A DNA stretch of 64,000 nucleotides from CAVTQZ01 sp963737015 (GTDB lineage: Bacteria; Actinomycetota; Acidimicrobiia; Acidimicrobiales; UBA8190): NCBI GenBank assembly GCA_963737015.1, contig CAVTQZ010000001.1:2542001-2606000 (forward strand). Reading direction: 5' to 3'. Position 1 is the first letter of the stretch, and the number at the start of each line of letters is the position of its first letter. Shown here in pieces: positions 51,791 to 61,463 of this stretch. The position numbers and the translations under genes were made by a program. The notes beneath the pieces are model-generated. The model saw nothing but the letters and a program-made list of their open reading frames with translations. It was not told the origin of the DNA and did no database searches.

Positions 51791-54700
51791 TCATGTCCCG
51801 GTTCCGAGCTCGCCTTCGTCCCTTGCCTCGCCCGAGAGTTGCTCAGACGAAGAACCGCCTGCGTCCTCGGCGCCGCGGCCGCCGGCATCGCCGAAAGGAC
51901 CGCCTTCGCCGACGCCCGTGCTGTCACCGAAGCTCGGCTCGCCGCTGAGACCACCATCGCCTGCCGGGGCGCTCTCGCCGGTGTAGCCGGCATCGCTACC
52001 CAGCCAGGAGGACGGAGCCGCCTCGCTGCTCGGCGCACCTGCCCAGGGGGATGGCGCCTGCTCACCGTCTGCGCCCTGGCCCGGCACACCGGCGGGGAAG
52101 CCTTCACCGGTCCCTCCGCCTACATCGCGCAGCCACGCGGCGAGATCTTCGGTCTCCTCGTCGTAGCCGTAGCTCCGCAAGGAGACACCTGCTGCGTCGG
52201 GGAGGTCGATCTCGATGTCGCGGTAGCGGTTCATACCGGTACCCGCCGGGATCAGTTTCCCGATGATGATGTTCTCCTTGAGCCCGAACAGTTGGTCGGA
52301 GCGACCCTCGATGGCGGCCTCGGTGAGCACCCGCGTCGTCTCCTGGAAGGACGCAGCCGAAAGCCACGAGTCGGTCGCGAGCGACGCCTTCGTGATCCCC
52401 ATGAGCTCCGGCCGGCCCTCTGCCGGGCGCTGCTGCTCCTGGACCAGATTCCGGTTCACCTCCGCGAAGATCTGCGCGTCGACGCGCTCTCCGGGGAGGA
52501 ACGTCGCGTCGCCGGGCTCCGCGACGAGAACACGTCGCAACATCTGCCTGACGATCAGCTCTATGTGCTTGTCGTGGATCGACACACCCTGGTCCCGGTA
52601 GACCTTCTGAACCTCCTCGACGAGGTACTGCTGGGTCTCTCGGATCCCCTTTACCTCGAGCAGCTCCTTCGGGTCTTTCGGACCTTCGACGAGGGCGTCG
52701 CCCGCGGACACCGACTGACCGTCGGAAACCTCGAGGTGCGCGCGCGAGGCAAGGAGGACGGATTCCTCGCCGCCGTCGTCTGCGACGACGGTGACCCTCC
52801 TGCCTCCCTCCTCCTCCTCGATGCGGACCACGCCCGAGTCACGTGCCAACACGGCTGCACCCTTCGGGGTGCGCGCCTCGAAGAGCTCCACGACGCGCGG
52901 CAGGCCGTGGGTGATGTCCTCACCGACGATGCCCCCCGTGTGGAACGTACGCATCGTGAGCTGGGTGCCGGGCTCGCCGATCGACTGGGCGGCGATCACG
53001 CCGACCGCCTCGCCGAGCTCGATCAACCGGCCTGTGGCGAGCGACTGTCCGTAACACATCGCACAAACCCCATGCTCGGACTCACACGTGAGCACCGACC
53101 GGACACGGATGCGCGAGACGGTGTCGTCGTCACGGAGCTTCGCCACGAGGTCGTCGTCTAGGACGGTCCCCGCCTCGACGACTGACGAGTCCGAAAGCCT
53201 CACGTCCTCCGCGACCACTCGGCCGTATGCGCGGGTCTCGAGGTAGGACCGACGTCCGGCCTCGTCCGGCGTCACCTGGTCGATCCAGATGCCGCGGGCC
53301 GTGCCACAGTCCTCGATCCTGACAATCAGCTCCTGCGCGACGTCCACGAGACGACGCGTCAGGTAACCCGAGTCGGCGGTACGCAGTGCGGTGTCCGCCA
53401 GGCCCTTTCTCGCGCCGTGCGTGGAGATGAAGTACTCGAGGACCGACAGACCCTCGCGGAACGAGGACTTGATCGGGCGGGGGATCATCTCACCGCGGGG
53501 ATTCGAGACGAGCCCCTTCATCCCGGCGATCTGGCGGATCTGCTGGCTGTTACCTCGCGCACCGGAGTCCACCATCATGTCGAGGGGGTTGAACTTCATC
53601 CCCGACAGGGTCTTCTCCATCGCCCGGCCGACCTCGGAGGTGGCGGACGTCCAAATCTCGATCTCCTTCTGGCGCCGCTCGTCGTCGGTGATGATCCCGC
53701 GCTTGAACTGCGTCTCGGCCTTGTCCGCCTCTCGCTCGTAACGCTCGAGGATCGGTCGCTTCTCTTCCGGCGTACGGACGTCGTCGATGGAGATCGTGAG
53801 ACCCGACTGCGACGCGTAGCGGAACCCGAGGGTCTTGATACGGTCGAGGCTCTCCGCCACCACGTGCTTGGGCTGGGTCGCAGAGATCTCCTCGACGATC
53901 ACGCCGATGGGAGTCGACCGCTTGCCGACAACGTCGTTCACGTAAGGGAAACCCTTCGGCAGCGCGCTGTTGAAGAGGACCCGGCCGGGGGTCGTCGTGA
54001 TCCTGAGCTCCGAGCCGTCGGTTTCGAACCCCGAAGCAGTCGCCGATCCCTCGGAGCTCTCTTCGGTGCCGTCGCCGTCGAACGCGCTGCCCTGACCGCC
54101 GAGGCCGTTGGTTTGGATCTCCGAGCCGTCGGTGTCGGCGTGTCCGAGTGCCTTCGAGATCGCCGCGTGGAGCGAGCTGCCCGGGATCGCCCGCAGGACG
54201 ATCTTGGCGTGCAGGTCGACATCGCGCTCGTCGAGGGCACGTTCGATCTCGTACGCGTGCCGGAAGGTCGCGCCTTCGCCCTTGGCGCCGTCCACCTCGA
54301 GCGTCAGGTAGTACGCACCGAAGACCATGTCCTGAGTCGGAACCGTGATCGGGCGCCCGGTGGCGGGCGACAGAATGTTGTTCGCCGACAACATGAGGAC
54401 GCGTGCTTCGGCTTGTGCCTCCGAAGAAAGAGGAAGGTGGACCGCCATCTGGTCCCCGTCGAAGTCCGCGTTGAACGCCGTGCAGACGAGCGGGTGCACC
54501 TGAATGGCCTTGCCCTCCACGAGCACCGGTTCGAAAGCCTGGATGCCGAGGCGGTGCAGCGTCGGGGCGCGGTTCAAGAGCACCGGGTGCTCCTGGATCA
54601 CGTCCTCGAGGACGTCCCAGACCTGCGGGCGACGTCGCTCGACCATGCGCTTTGCCGACTTGATGTTCTGGGCCAGCTCCAGGTCCACGAGCCGCTTCAT

Positions 54701-56125
54701 GACGAAGGGCTTGAACAGCTCGAGAGCCATGAGCTTCGGTAGCCCGCACTGATGCAGTTGGAGGGTCGGGCCGATGACGATGACGGAGCGGCCGGAGTAG
54801 TCGACTCGCTTGCCGAGGAGGTTCTGGCGGAAGCGGCCCTGCTTACCCTTCAGCATGTCGGACAGGCTCTTGAGCGGGCGGTTGCCCGGGCCGGTCACCG
54901 GCCGGCCGCGCCTTCCGTTGTCGAAGAGCGCGTCGACAGCCTCCTGGAGCATGCGCTTCTCGTTGTTGATGATGATCTCGGGTGCGCCGAGGTCGAGCAG
55001 CCTCTTGAGCCGGTTGTTGCGGTTGATCACGCGGCGGTAGAGGTCGTTCAGGTCGGACGTGGCGAACCGGCCACCGTCGAGCTGGACCATTGGCCGGAGG
55101 TCCGGTGGGATCACCGGGACCACGGCGAGGATCATCGCCCGCGGGTCGTTCACGCGCCTGCCGTGCTCGTCGCGGCGGTTGAAAGCGGTCACGATCTTCA
55201 GGCGCTTGATGGCCTTCTGCCGGCGCTGGGCCGAGAGGGGACGTCTGCCGTCGGCGGCGTCGATCGCCTCGCGCAGCTTCGTCTCCTCGGTGTCGAAGTC
55301 GATGCGGTCGATGAGAGCCGAGATCGCCTCGGCCCCCATGCCGCCCTCGAAGTAGTCGTCGTAGCGGATCTTGAGCTCGCGCCAGAGCAGCTCGTCCTCG
55401 ATGATCTTGCGCGGGTAGAGGTCGCGCAGCTCGTCGAAGGCGCGCTTGGCCACGTCGATGTCCGCGTCGGAACGCTCGCGAAGTGACGTGATCTCCTTCT
55501 CGGCAAGGCGCTGGCGGGCCTTGATCTCGCTGTCCTTCGCCCCCTGCTTCTCGAGATCGGCGAGCTCGGACTCGAGCGTCTTGAAACGCCGGTCTATCTC
55601 CAGGTCGCGCTGGCGCTCGAGCTGGGCGACCTCTTCGGCGAGCTCCCCTTCGAGAGCCGGCAGGTCCTCGTGCAGACGCTCCTCGTCGACCCAGGTGACG
55701 AGGTTCGCAGCGAAGTAGATGACCTTCTCGAGCTGCTTCGCCTTCAGCTCCTCACGGGCTTCGGTGCCCATGAGGAGATACGCCAACCAGCTGCGTGTGC
55801 CGCGCAGGTACCAGATGTGCACCACGGGCGCGGCCAGCTCTATGTGTCCCATGCGCTCGCGCCGGACCTTCGACCGCGTCACCTCCACCCCGCAGCGCTC
55901 GCAGATGATGCCGCGGAAGCGGACGCGCTTGTACTTGCCGCAGTAGCACTCCCAGTCCTTCGTGGGACCGAAGATCTTCTCGCAGAAGAGCCCGTCCTTT
56001 TCGGGGCGCAGCGTGCGGTAGTTGATGGTCTCCGGCTTCTTCACTTCGCCGTTGGACCACGAACGGATGGACTCGGCGGTGGCGAGCCCGATCCTCAGCT
56101 GGTCGAAATCGTTTACGTCCAGCAT
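51791..56125 (-). CDS. rpoC: RNA polymerase beta' subunit
   Basis: A subunit of about 1444 residues. MLDVNDFDQLRIGLATAE is the actinobacterial start, so I chose ATG at 56125, behind AGGAG. The zinc-binding CYCGKYKR-CERCGVE is near the N-terminus. The catalytic NADFDGDQMAV is near residue 550. An unusual Gly/Ser/Glu-rich linker sits around residues 670-705. The last 110 or so residues form a low-complexity Gly/Ser/Ala/Glu-rich tail beyond the normal end. It starts 2 nt after the predicted true rpoB stop. Confidence 0.97.
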   Translation of the reverse strand: MLDVNDFDQLRIGLATAESIRSWSNGEVKKPETINYRTLRPEKDGLFCEKIFGPTKDWECYCGKYKRVRFRGIICERCGVEVTRSKVRRERMGHIELAAPVVHIWYLRGTRSWLAYLLMGTEAREELKAKQLEKVIYFAANLVTWVDEERLHEDLPALEGELAEEVAQLERQRDLEIDRRFKTLESELADLEKQGAKDSEIKARQRLAEKEITSLRERSDADIDVAKRAFDELRDLYPRKIIEDELLWRELKIRYDDYFEGGMGAEAISALIDRIDFDTEETKLREAIDAADGRRPLSAQRRQKAIKRLKIVTAFNRRDEHGRRVNDPRAMILAVVPVIPPDLRPMVQLDGGRFATSDLNDLYRRVINRNNRLKRLLDLGAPEIIINNEKRMLQEAVDALFDNGRRGRPVTGPGNRPLKSLSDMLKGKQGRFRQNLLGKRVDYSGRSVIVIGPTLQLHQCGLPKLMALELFKPFVMKRLVDLELAQNIKSAKRMVERRRPQVWDVLEDVIQEHPVLLNRAPTLHRLGIQAFEPVLVEGKAIQVHPLVCTAFNADFDGDQMAVHLPLSSEAQAEARVLMLSANNILSPATGRPITVPTQDMVFGAYYLTLEVDGAKGEGATFRHAYEIERALDERDVDLHAKIVLRAIPGSSLHAAISKALGHADTDGSEIQTNGLGGQGSAFDGDGTEESSEGSATASGFETDGSELRITTTPGRVLFNSALPKGFPYVNDVVGKRSTPIGVIVEEISATQPKHVVAESLDRIKTLGFRYASQSGLTISIDDVRTPEEKRPILERYEREADKAETQFKRGIITDDERRQKEIEIWTSATSEVGRAMEKTLSGMKFNPLDMMVDSGARGNSQQIRQIAGMKGLVSNPRGEMIPRPIKSSFREGLSVLEYFISTHGARKGLADTALRTADSGYLTRRLVDVAQELIVRIEDCGTARGIWIDQVTPDEAGRRSYLETRAYGRVVAEDVRLSDSSVVEAGTVLDDDLVAKLRDDDTVSRIRVRSVLTCESEHGVCAMCYGQSLATGRLIELGEAVGVIAAQSIGEPGTQLTMRTFHTGGIVGEDITHGLPRVVELFEARTPKGAAVLARDSGVVRIEEEEGGRRVTVVADDGGEESVLLASRAHLEVSDGQSVSAGDALVEGPKDPKELLEVKGIRETQQYLVEEVQKVYRDQGVSIHDKHIELIVRQMLRRVLVAEPGDATFLPGERVDAQIFAEVNRNLVQEQQRPAEGRPELMGITKASLATDSWLSAASFQETTRVLTEAAIEGRSDQLFGLKENIIIGKLIPAGTGMNRYRDIEIDLPDAAGVSLRSYGYDEETEDLAAWLRDVGGGTGEGFPAGVPGQGADGEQAPSPWAGAPSSEAAPSSWLGSDAGYTGESAPAGDGGLSGEPSFGDSTGVGEGGPFGDAGGRGAEDAGGSSSEQLSGEARDEGELGTGT

Positions 56126-56127
56126 CC

Positions 56128-56941
56128 CTAGAAGCTCCTCTCCGCTGCACGGCGTTCGTCTTCTTCGTCCGACCACGCTCGGGCCGGCTGATGTCGATCC
56201 CGAGCTCCTCCGCCGTCCGGAAGACGTCCTCGTCGAGCTCGCGCATCTCGATCTCCTCACCCGTCGTAGAGAGCACCTCGACGTTGAGGCAAAGCGACTG
56301 CATCTCCTTTATGAGCACCTTGAAGCTCTCGGGGATCCCTGGCTCGGGGATGTTCTCGCCCTTGACGATCGCCTCGTAGACCTTCACCCTCCCGAGCACG
56401 TCGTCCGACTTGATCGTGAGCAGCTCCTGCAGCGCGTACGCCGAGCCGTAGGCCTCGAGCGCCCAGACCTCCATCTCCCCGAAGCGCTGGCCGCCGAACT
56501 GCGCCTTACCGCCTAGGGGCTGCTGCGTGATCATCGAGTAGGGCCCCGTCGAGCGGGCGTGGATCTTGTCGTCCACCAGGTGCGCGAGCTTCATGATGTA
56601 GACGAATCCGACCGAGATCGGGTTGTCGTAGAGCTCGCCGGTGCGCCCGTTGAAGAGCGTGGCCTTCCCGTCGGGGCCGATGAGCCTCCTCCCGTCTCTC
56701 GATGCCGAGTCCGGATTGAGGTTCTCGAAGAGGTTCTTGATCGTGGGCTTGCGGCCCGCGGACTCCTCCTCGTCCCAGTGCGCGCCGTCGAATGCCGGCG
56801 TCGCGACCCAGACGTGGGGATCGGTGCGCGGGCGCGTCTTGCGAGGACCGTCGGAGCTCGGCGCGCCGTTGGCCTGGCGCTGGATTTGGTCCGCGGCCGA
56901 AGCCGATGCGGGGCCCGAGCCGTCACCCGATCCGTTCCAAC
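56128..56941 (-). CDS. rpoB: RNA polymerase beta subunit, 3' part in a shifted frame
   Basis: This is the continuation of rpoB after the frame break at 56939-56940. It reads GWNGSGDG, then a linker, KPTIKNLFENLNPDSAS, GKATLFNGRTGELYDNPISVG, HARSTGPYSMITQQPLGGKA and GEMEVWALEAYGSAYALQE, the highly conserved beta C-terminus. Near 56171-56177 a second change seems needed. The frame used so far runs on into rpoC, whereas a neighbouring frame ends DEEDERRAAERSF and stops at 56128, 2 nt before rpoC. With both repairs rpoB is 1205 residues. Confidence 0.88.
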
Positions 56942-59745
56942 CCCGAGCGCGCCGCGTACCCGAGATGCGACTCGAGCACCTGCCCGACGTTCATGCGGCT
57001 CGGAACACCGAGGGGGTTCAGGATGATGTCGACGGGCGTGCCGTCGGCGAGGTAGGGCATGTCCTCGACCGGCAGGATCTTCGAGATCACACCCTTGTTC
57101 CCGTGGCGTCCGGCGAGCTTGTCGCCCTCGGAGATCTTGCGCTTCTGCGCCACGTAGACCCTCACGAGCTGGTTCACGCCGGGCGGAAGCTCGTGTGAGT
57201 CCTCCCGAGAGAAGACCCGCACGTCGATGACCTTCCCGGACTCCCCGTGGGGAACCTTGAGGGAGGTGTCACGCACCTCACGCGCCTTCTCGCCGAAGAT
57301 CGCCCTGAGGAGTCGCTCCTCGGGGGTCTGCTCCGTCTCCCCCTTGGGCGTCACCTTCCCCACGAGCACGTCGCCCGCCTCGACCTCGGCGCCGATGCGG
57401 ATGATTCCCCGCTCGTCGAGGTCACCGAGGATCTCCTCGGACAGATTCGGGATGTCGCGCGTTATCTCTTCGGCCCCGAGCTTGGTGTCGCGGGCGTCGA
57501 CCTCGTGCTCCTCGATGTGGATGGAGGTGAGGACGTCGTCGCGCACGAGGCGCTCGGAGATGATGATGGCGTCCTCGAAGTTGTAGCCCTCCCAGGGCAT
57601 GAAGGCGACGAGCAGGTTCTTTCCGAGGGCGAGCTCACCATTGTGGGTCGCGGGACCGTCCGCCAGCACGTCGTTCAAGGAGACCTTCTGGGTCTCTGAG
57701 ACGACCACCTTCTGGTTGATCGACGTGTTCTGGTTCGACCTGCGGAACTTGGCGAGGCCGTAGCGCTTGCGCCCGAGCTCGTGCCCGAGGCGGTCGCGCT
57801 GACCGGACCGGTACTCGACGACTATGTGCTCACCGGAGACCTCCGTGACGGTTCCCTCGCCTTCCGCGAGGACCGCGTCACCAGCGTCCTTTGCCGCGCG
57901 CGCCTCCACGCCCGTACCGATGTACGGGGCCTCGGGCACCACGAGCGGCACCGCCTGCTTCTGCATGTTGGCGCCCATGAGGGCCCGGTTCGCGTCGTCA
58001 TGCTCCACGAAGGGGATCAGCGAGGTCGACACCGAGACGATCTGCTTCGGGGAGACGTCCATCAGGTCGACCTCCGAAGGAGGAACGAAGTCGATCTCGC
58101 TGGTGGTGCCGTAAGAGGTGGAGGTGGCCCCGACCCTGACGCCGGCCCCCTGCGGGCCGCGCCGTACGAGGACGCGTTCGTCCACGAAGCGGTAGTGCTC
58201 GTCGAGCTTCGCGTTCGCCTGCGCGATGACGTGTTCCTCTTCCTCGTCGGCTGCTAGGTAGACGATCTCGTCGGTGACGCGCCCGTCCATCACCTTGCGG
58301 TAAGGCGTCTCGATGAAGCCGTATTCGTTCACCCGCGCATAGGTGGCGAGCGCGCCGATGAGGCCGATGTTCGGCCCCTCGGGCGTCTCGATCGGGCACA
58401 TGCGCCCGTAGTGGGAGCTGTGCACGTCACGGACCTCGAACCCGGCCCGCTCACGCGAGAGCCCTCCGGGTCCGAGCGCGGAAAGCCGGCGCTTGTGCGC
58501 CAACCCCGACAGAGGGTTGTTCTGGTCCATGAACTGGCTCAGCTGGCTGGTGCCGAAGAACTCCTTGATCGCCGCGACGACCGGGCGGATGTTTATGAGC
58601 GTCTGCGGCGTGATGGCCTCGACGTCCTGAGTGGTCATCCGCTCGCGGACGACGCGCTCCATTCGGGACAACCCGACCCTGACCTGGTTCTGGATGAGCT
58701 CCCCGACAGAGCGGATGCGGCGGTTCGCGAAGTGGTCCTGGTCGTCGATGCGATAGCCGGACTCGCCGTCGGCCAGGTGCAGCATGTAGGTAGCGGTGGC
58801 GAGGATCTCCGAGGGGCTGAGCACCCCCTGGTCCGGAGACGGTCGCTCGAGATCGATGTCGAGGATCTCGCAGATCCGCTCGATCTCGGGGCCGAGCTTG
58901 CGGTTCAGCTTGTAACGGCCGACCCGGGTCAGGTCGTAGCGCTTGGGGTTGAAGAAGGCGTTCTCGAAGTAGCCGCGCGCTGCCTCGACCGAGAGCGGCT
59001 CGCCCGGCCTCGCGCGCTTGTAGATCTCGAGCAGGGCCTCTTCGCGGTTGGGCGCTATCTCGCGCTCCTTCTCCCACTGCCCCTCGAGGAAGTCGAAGTG
59101 CCGCACGAAACGCGTGAGGAACGACTCGTCCTCGTAGCCGAGGGCGCGAAGGAGGACGAACAGTGAGAGGCGGCGCTTGCGGGCGACCCTTGCACCAGCG
59201 GTGACGTCCTTCTGCGGCTTCGCCTCGACGTCGAGCTCGATCCACTCACCGCGGTAGGGGTGGACGGTGCCCGTCACGATTGTCTTCGGGTCGCGGCCCG
59301 GCTGGAAGATCACTCCCGGCGAGCGAACGAGCTGGCTCACGACGACGCGCTCGGTCCCGTTGATGATGAAGGTGCCCTTGTCCGTCATCATCGGGAAGTC
59401 CCCCATGAAGACGGTCTGCTCCTTTATCTCGCCGGTCTGCGAGTTCATGAACCGCGCCCGCACGAAGACGGGAGCGGCGTAGATCATGTCCTTCTCCTTG
59501 CACTCCGCCTCGGAGAACTTGGGGGGCGGGCGCAGATCGGGGTCCGTGGGATCGAACTCGAGCTCGAGGCTCAGCTGTCCCGTGAAGTCCTCGATCGGGC
59601 TTATGTCGGAGAAGGCCTCGGCCAGGCCCTTCTCCAGGAACCAGCGAAACGACTCGCGCTGGATCGCCACGAGGTCCGGCAACGGCAGGACCTCGTCGAG
59701 ATTGGCGAAGCTGAAGCGTTCAGGGCTCTTTGACCGTGCAGGCAA
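56923..59745 (-). CDS. rpoB: RNA polymerase beta subunit, 5' part (frame ends early as sequenced)
   Basis: The first 940 residues of beta. FANLDEVLPLPDLVAIQRESF opens the protein (quoted in part). The rifampicin region FGTSQLSQFMDQNNPLSGL followed by HKRRLSALGPGGL has the sensitive-type D, H and S. The frame reads to LGYAARSGLERIG and hits TGA at 56923, because of one extra base in TT at 56939-56940. Removing it gives the expected continuation. The start is TTG at 59745 with GGAGG 7 nt upstream. Beta is essential, so a sequence error is more likely than a real lesion. Confidence 0.95.
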   Translation of the reverse strand: MPARSKSPERFSFANLDEVLPLPDLVAIQRESFRWFLEKGLAEAFSDISPIEDFTGQLSLELEFDPTDPDLRPPPKFSEAECKEKDMIYAAPVFVRARFMNSQTGEIKEQTVFMGDFPMMTDKGTFIINGTERVVVSQLVRSPGVIFQPGRDPKTIVTGTVHPYRGEWIELDVEAKPQKDVTAGARVARKRRLSLFVLLRALGYEDESFLTRFVRHFDFLEGQWEKEREIAPNREEALLEIYKRARPGEPLSVEAARGYFENAFFNPKRYDLTRVGRYKLNRKLGPEIERICEILDIDLERPSPDQGVLSPSEILATATYMLHLADGESGYRIDDQDHFANRRIRSVGELIQNQVRVGLSRMERVVRERMTTQDVEAITPQTLINIRPVVAAIKEFFGTSQLSQFMDQNNPLSGLAHKRRLSALGPGGLSRERAGFEVRDVHSSHYGRMCPIETPEGPNIGLIGALATYARVNEYGFIETPYRKVMDGRVTDEIVYLAADEEEEHVIAQANAKLDEHYRFVDERVLVRRGPQGAGVRVGATSTSYGTTSEIDFVPPSEVDLMDVSPKQIVSVSTSLIPFVEHDDANRALMGANMQKQAVPLVVPEAPYIGTGVEARAAKDAGDAVLAEGEGTVTEVSGEHIVVEYRSGQRDRLGHELGRKRYGLAKFRRSNQNTSINQKVVVSETQKVSLNDVLADGPATHNGELALGKNLLVAFMPWEGYNFEDAIIISERLVRDDVLTSIHIEEHEVDARDTKLGAEEITRDIPNLSEEILGDLDERGIIRIGAEVEAGDVLVGKVTPKGETEQTPEERLLRAIFGEKAREVRDTSLKVPHGESGKVIDVRVFSREDSHELPPGVNQLVRVYVAQKRKISEGDKLAGRHGNKGVISKILPVEDMPYLADGTPVDIILNPLGVPSRMNVGQVLESHLGYAARSGLERIG

Positions 59746-60174
59746 CGGCCTTCCTCCCGGGTGCGGTGGGTCTATTAGGGACGGTGGGTCAGTTCGTTAC
59801 TGGTGCGATCGGATGTGCGGGGCGACCGCGGCCCCAGGTCGCGTCGAGGCGCACGCGAGCTGGCCGGTCTGTCGCAGCGGCCGGACGGCGCGCTCGGCAG
59901 GAAGACGGATATAGAGCCGACGAGGTCCAAAAAGACCCGGCGGCGAGGGCCAGGGCGCGCCTCATTCAGTCGTCAGCTGGGGGGCGACGCGAAGAAAAGG
60001 GGCACGGCAACCTGTAAGCATACGCGGACGCGCGCCGCGACGCAACACCCTGGGCCGTCGCGTCCGCAAGGCTACGGATGCGGGGCATCGGAGTCAACCA
60101 CCACAGTCACGACGGCGGATCCCCGCCCCCCTCGCCCGTACCCCGAGGCCATGTCGGCCCCCGGCGGGACGGGA
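59746..60174 (-). promoter_or_regulatory. rplL-rpoB intergenic region with candidate promoter
   Basis: This 429-nt stretch has no gene I can support. On the minus strand, TTGCGT (60040-60045) and TATGCT (60017-60022), separated by 17 nt, form a good sigma-70/SigA-type promoter. The start would be near 60009, which leaves a leader of about 265 nt before rpoB. A TTGACT further upstream (near 60095) lacks a good -10. A weak GGTC/GACC hairpin lies near 59924-59938. An independent rpoBC promoter in addition to read-through from rplL is likely. Confidence 0.55.
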
Positions 60175-60570
60175 TCAGTTGATCTCGACCGTGGCTCCGG
60201 CGGCCTCGAGCTGTTCCTTGGCCTTGTCGGCGTCCTGCTTCGCCACCCGCTCGAGAACTGGCTTCGGCGCCGAGTCGACGAGATCCTTCGCCTCTTTCAA
60301 TCCGAGGCTCGTGAGCGCGCGGACCTCCTTGATCACCTGGATCTTCTTGTCGCCTGCGCCGGTGAGGACGACGTCGAACTCGGTCTTCTCCTCCTCGGCG
60401 GCGGGAGCCTCTCCCCCTCCGCCCGCGGGGGCAGCCGCGACCGCCACCGGCGCTGCGGCGGTGACACCGAAGCGCTCCTCGAATTCCTTGATGAGCTCGG
60501 ACAGCTCGAGGACCGTGAGGTTCGCGATCGCGTCGAGGATCTGATCCTTGGTAAGCGTCTTTTCAGCCAT
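60175..60570 (-). CDS. rplL: 50S ribosomal protein L7/L12
   Basis: A 131-residue stalk protein that recruits translational GTPases. The N-terminal dimerisation domain is followed by an Ala/Gly/Glu-rich hinge (about 38-63) and the C-terminal domain (FDVVLTGAGDKKIQVIKEVR, GLKEAKDLVDSAPKPV). ATG at 60570 has AAGGAG 8 nt upstream and overlaps the rplJ stop by 8 nt, which suggests coupling with L10. Confidence 0.97.
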   Translation of the reverse strand: MAEKTLTKDQILDAIANLTVLELSELIKEFEERFGVTAAAPVAVAAAPAGGGGEAPAAEEEKTEFDVVLTGAGDKKIQVIKEVRALTSLGLKEAKDLVDSAPKPVLERVAKQDADKAKEQLEAAGATVEIN

Positions 60571-61231
60571 CTGTCTGTGTTTCTCCTTCTTCTTTGACTT
60601 CTGCGATTTCTGCGACTTCTGCTGCGACTTCTTCTTCGACCTCTTCGACTTCTTCGACTTCGGGTTCTGGTGCCGCGCTCGGTTGCTCCGCCGCGCTCGC
60701 CGTACCCGAGCCCGCACCCTGGTCGGCAAGTGCCTGCAGGCCGTATGCAAGGTTCCGCGGAAGGGCCTGGAGCAAGCTTGCGAGTTGCTGCAGGGGCCCT
60801 ACGAGACCTCCTGCCAGCCTCGACAGCAGCACCTCGCGCGAAGGGAGGTCCGCTAGCGCCCCCAGTTCCGTCGCGGATAGCAGCGCGTCGGCATGAAAGC
60901 CGCCCTTTACGACAAGGCTCGGGTTCGCTCTCGCGTAGTCCCGCAGTGCCTTTGCGACGGCCGAGATCTCTCCCGAGACGAACGCGATGCCGGTCGGACC
61001 TTGCAGCAGTGAATCGAGGACGTCATGGCGTCCACCCGCCACCGCGAGCTTCACGAGCGTGTTCTTGTAGACCTTGAAATCAGCTCCGGCAGCTTCGAGG
61101 GCCCTGCGCAATTCCGCCATGGCTGCGACCGAGAGACCCCTGTACTCGGTCAGCACCGCCCCGGCCGACGCGTCGAGGCGGCCGCGCACCTCTGCGACCA
61201 CTGCAACTTTCTCTGCTCTCGGGTTCTCCAT
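60563..61231 (-). CDS. rplJ: 50S ribosomal protein L10 with acidic C-terminal tail
   Basis: A 222-residue stalk base protein. The core (EKVAVVAEVRGRLDASAGAV, TEYRGLSVAAMAELRRAL, YKNTLVKLA) spans to about residue 170. The C-terminal helix that binds L7/L12 is followed by a Val-Glu repeat tail (VEEVEEVEEEV). ATG at 61231 (MENPRAEKV). A 278-nt upstream region may hold the L10 autoregulatory leader. Confidence 0.95.
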   Translation of the reverse strand: MENPRAEKVAVVAEVRGRLDASAGAVLTEYRGLSVAAMAELRRALEAAGADFKVYKNTLVKLAVAGGRHDVLDSLLQGPTGIAFVSGEISAVAKALRDYARANPSLVVKGGFHADALLSATELGALADLPSREVLLSRLAGGLVGPLQQLASLLQALPRNLAYGLQALADQGAGSGTASAAEQPSAAPEPEVEEVEEVEEEVAAEVAEIAEVKEEGETQTDG

Positions 61232-61440
61232 CGCCACCTCTTCGAGGCGACCGGCCGAGCGCGGCACCTGCCATTTGCCGCTGCGACACCCGGTCACGGT
61301 TTCTCGGGCCGTCACCACGGCCACCCCGGCAGGTCAGGAGACCCTCAGGTGGAACGTTGACATCGCCTCGTCGGGCGGGCCGAGGCCCTTTGATGCGGTG
61401 ACGCAACCGGAGGTCTGCGGCGACGGCTTTTTTCAGTTGG
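61232..61440 (-). promoter_or_regulatory. Candidate L10 (rplJ) leader
   Basis: A long non-coding leader before rplJ. It contains GCCGCAGACCTCCGGTTGCG, which resembles the conserved part of L10-binding leaders, and a seven-base long-range pair, ACCTGCC/GGCAGGT (plus 61329-61335 with 61266-61272), near the start codon. L10-L12 binding to such a leader represses rplJL in many bacteria. Assignment rests on position and partial resemblance, so a covariance search is needed. Confidence 0.45.
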
Positions 61441-61463
61441 TCGAAACTTTGTGTCTTTGTTTC

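Noticed and set aside
56938..56945. Programmed ribosomal frameshift in rpoB
   Set aside because: No classic slippery heptamer or obvious downstream structure is seen. The same kind of single-base change occurs in tsaB and rplV, which favours sequence error.
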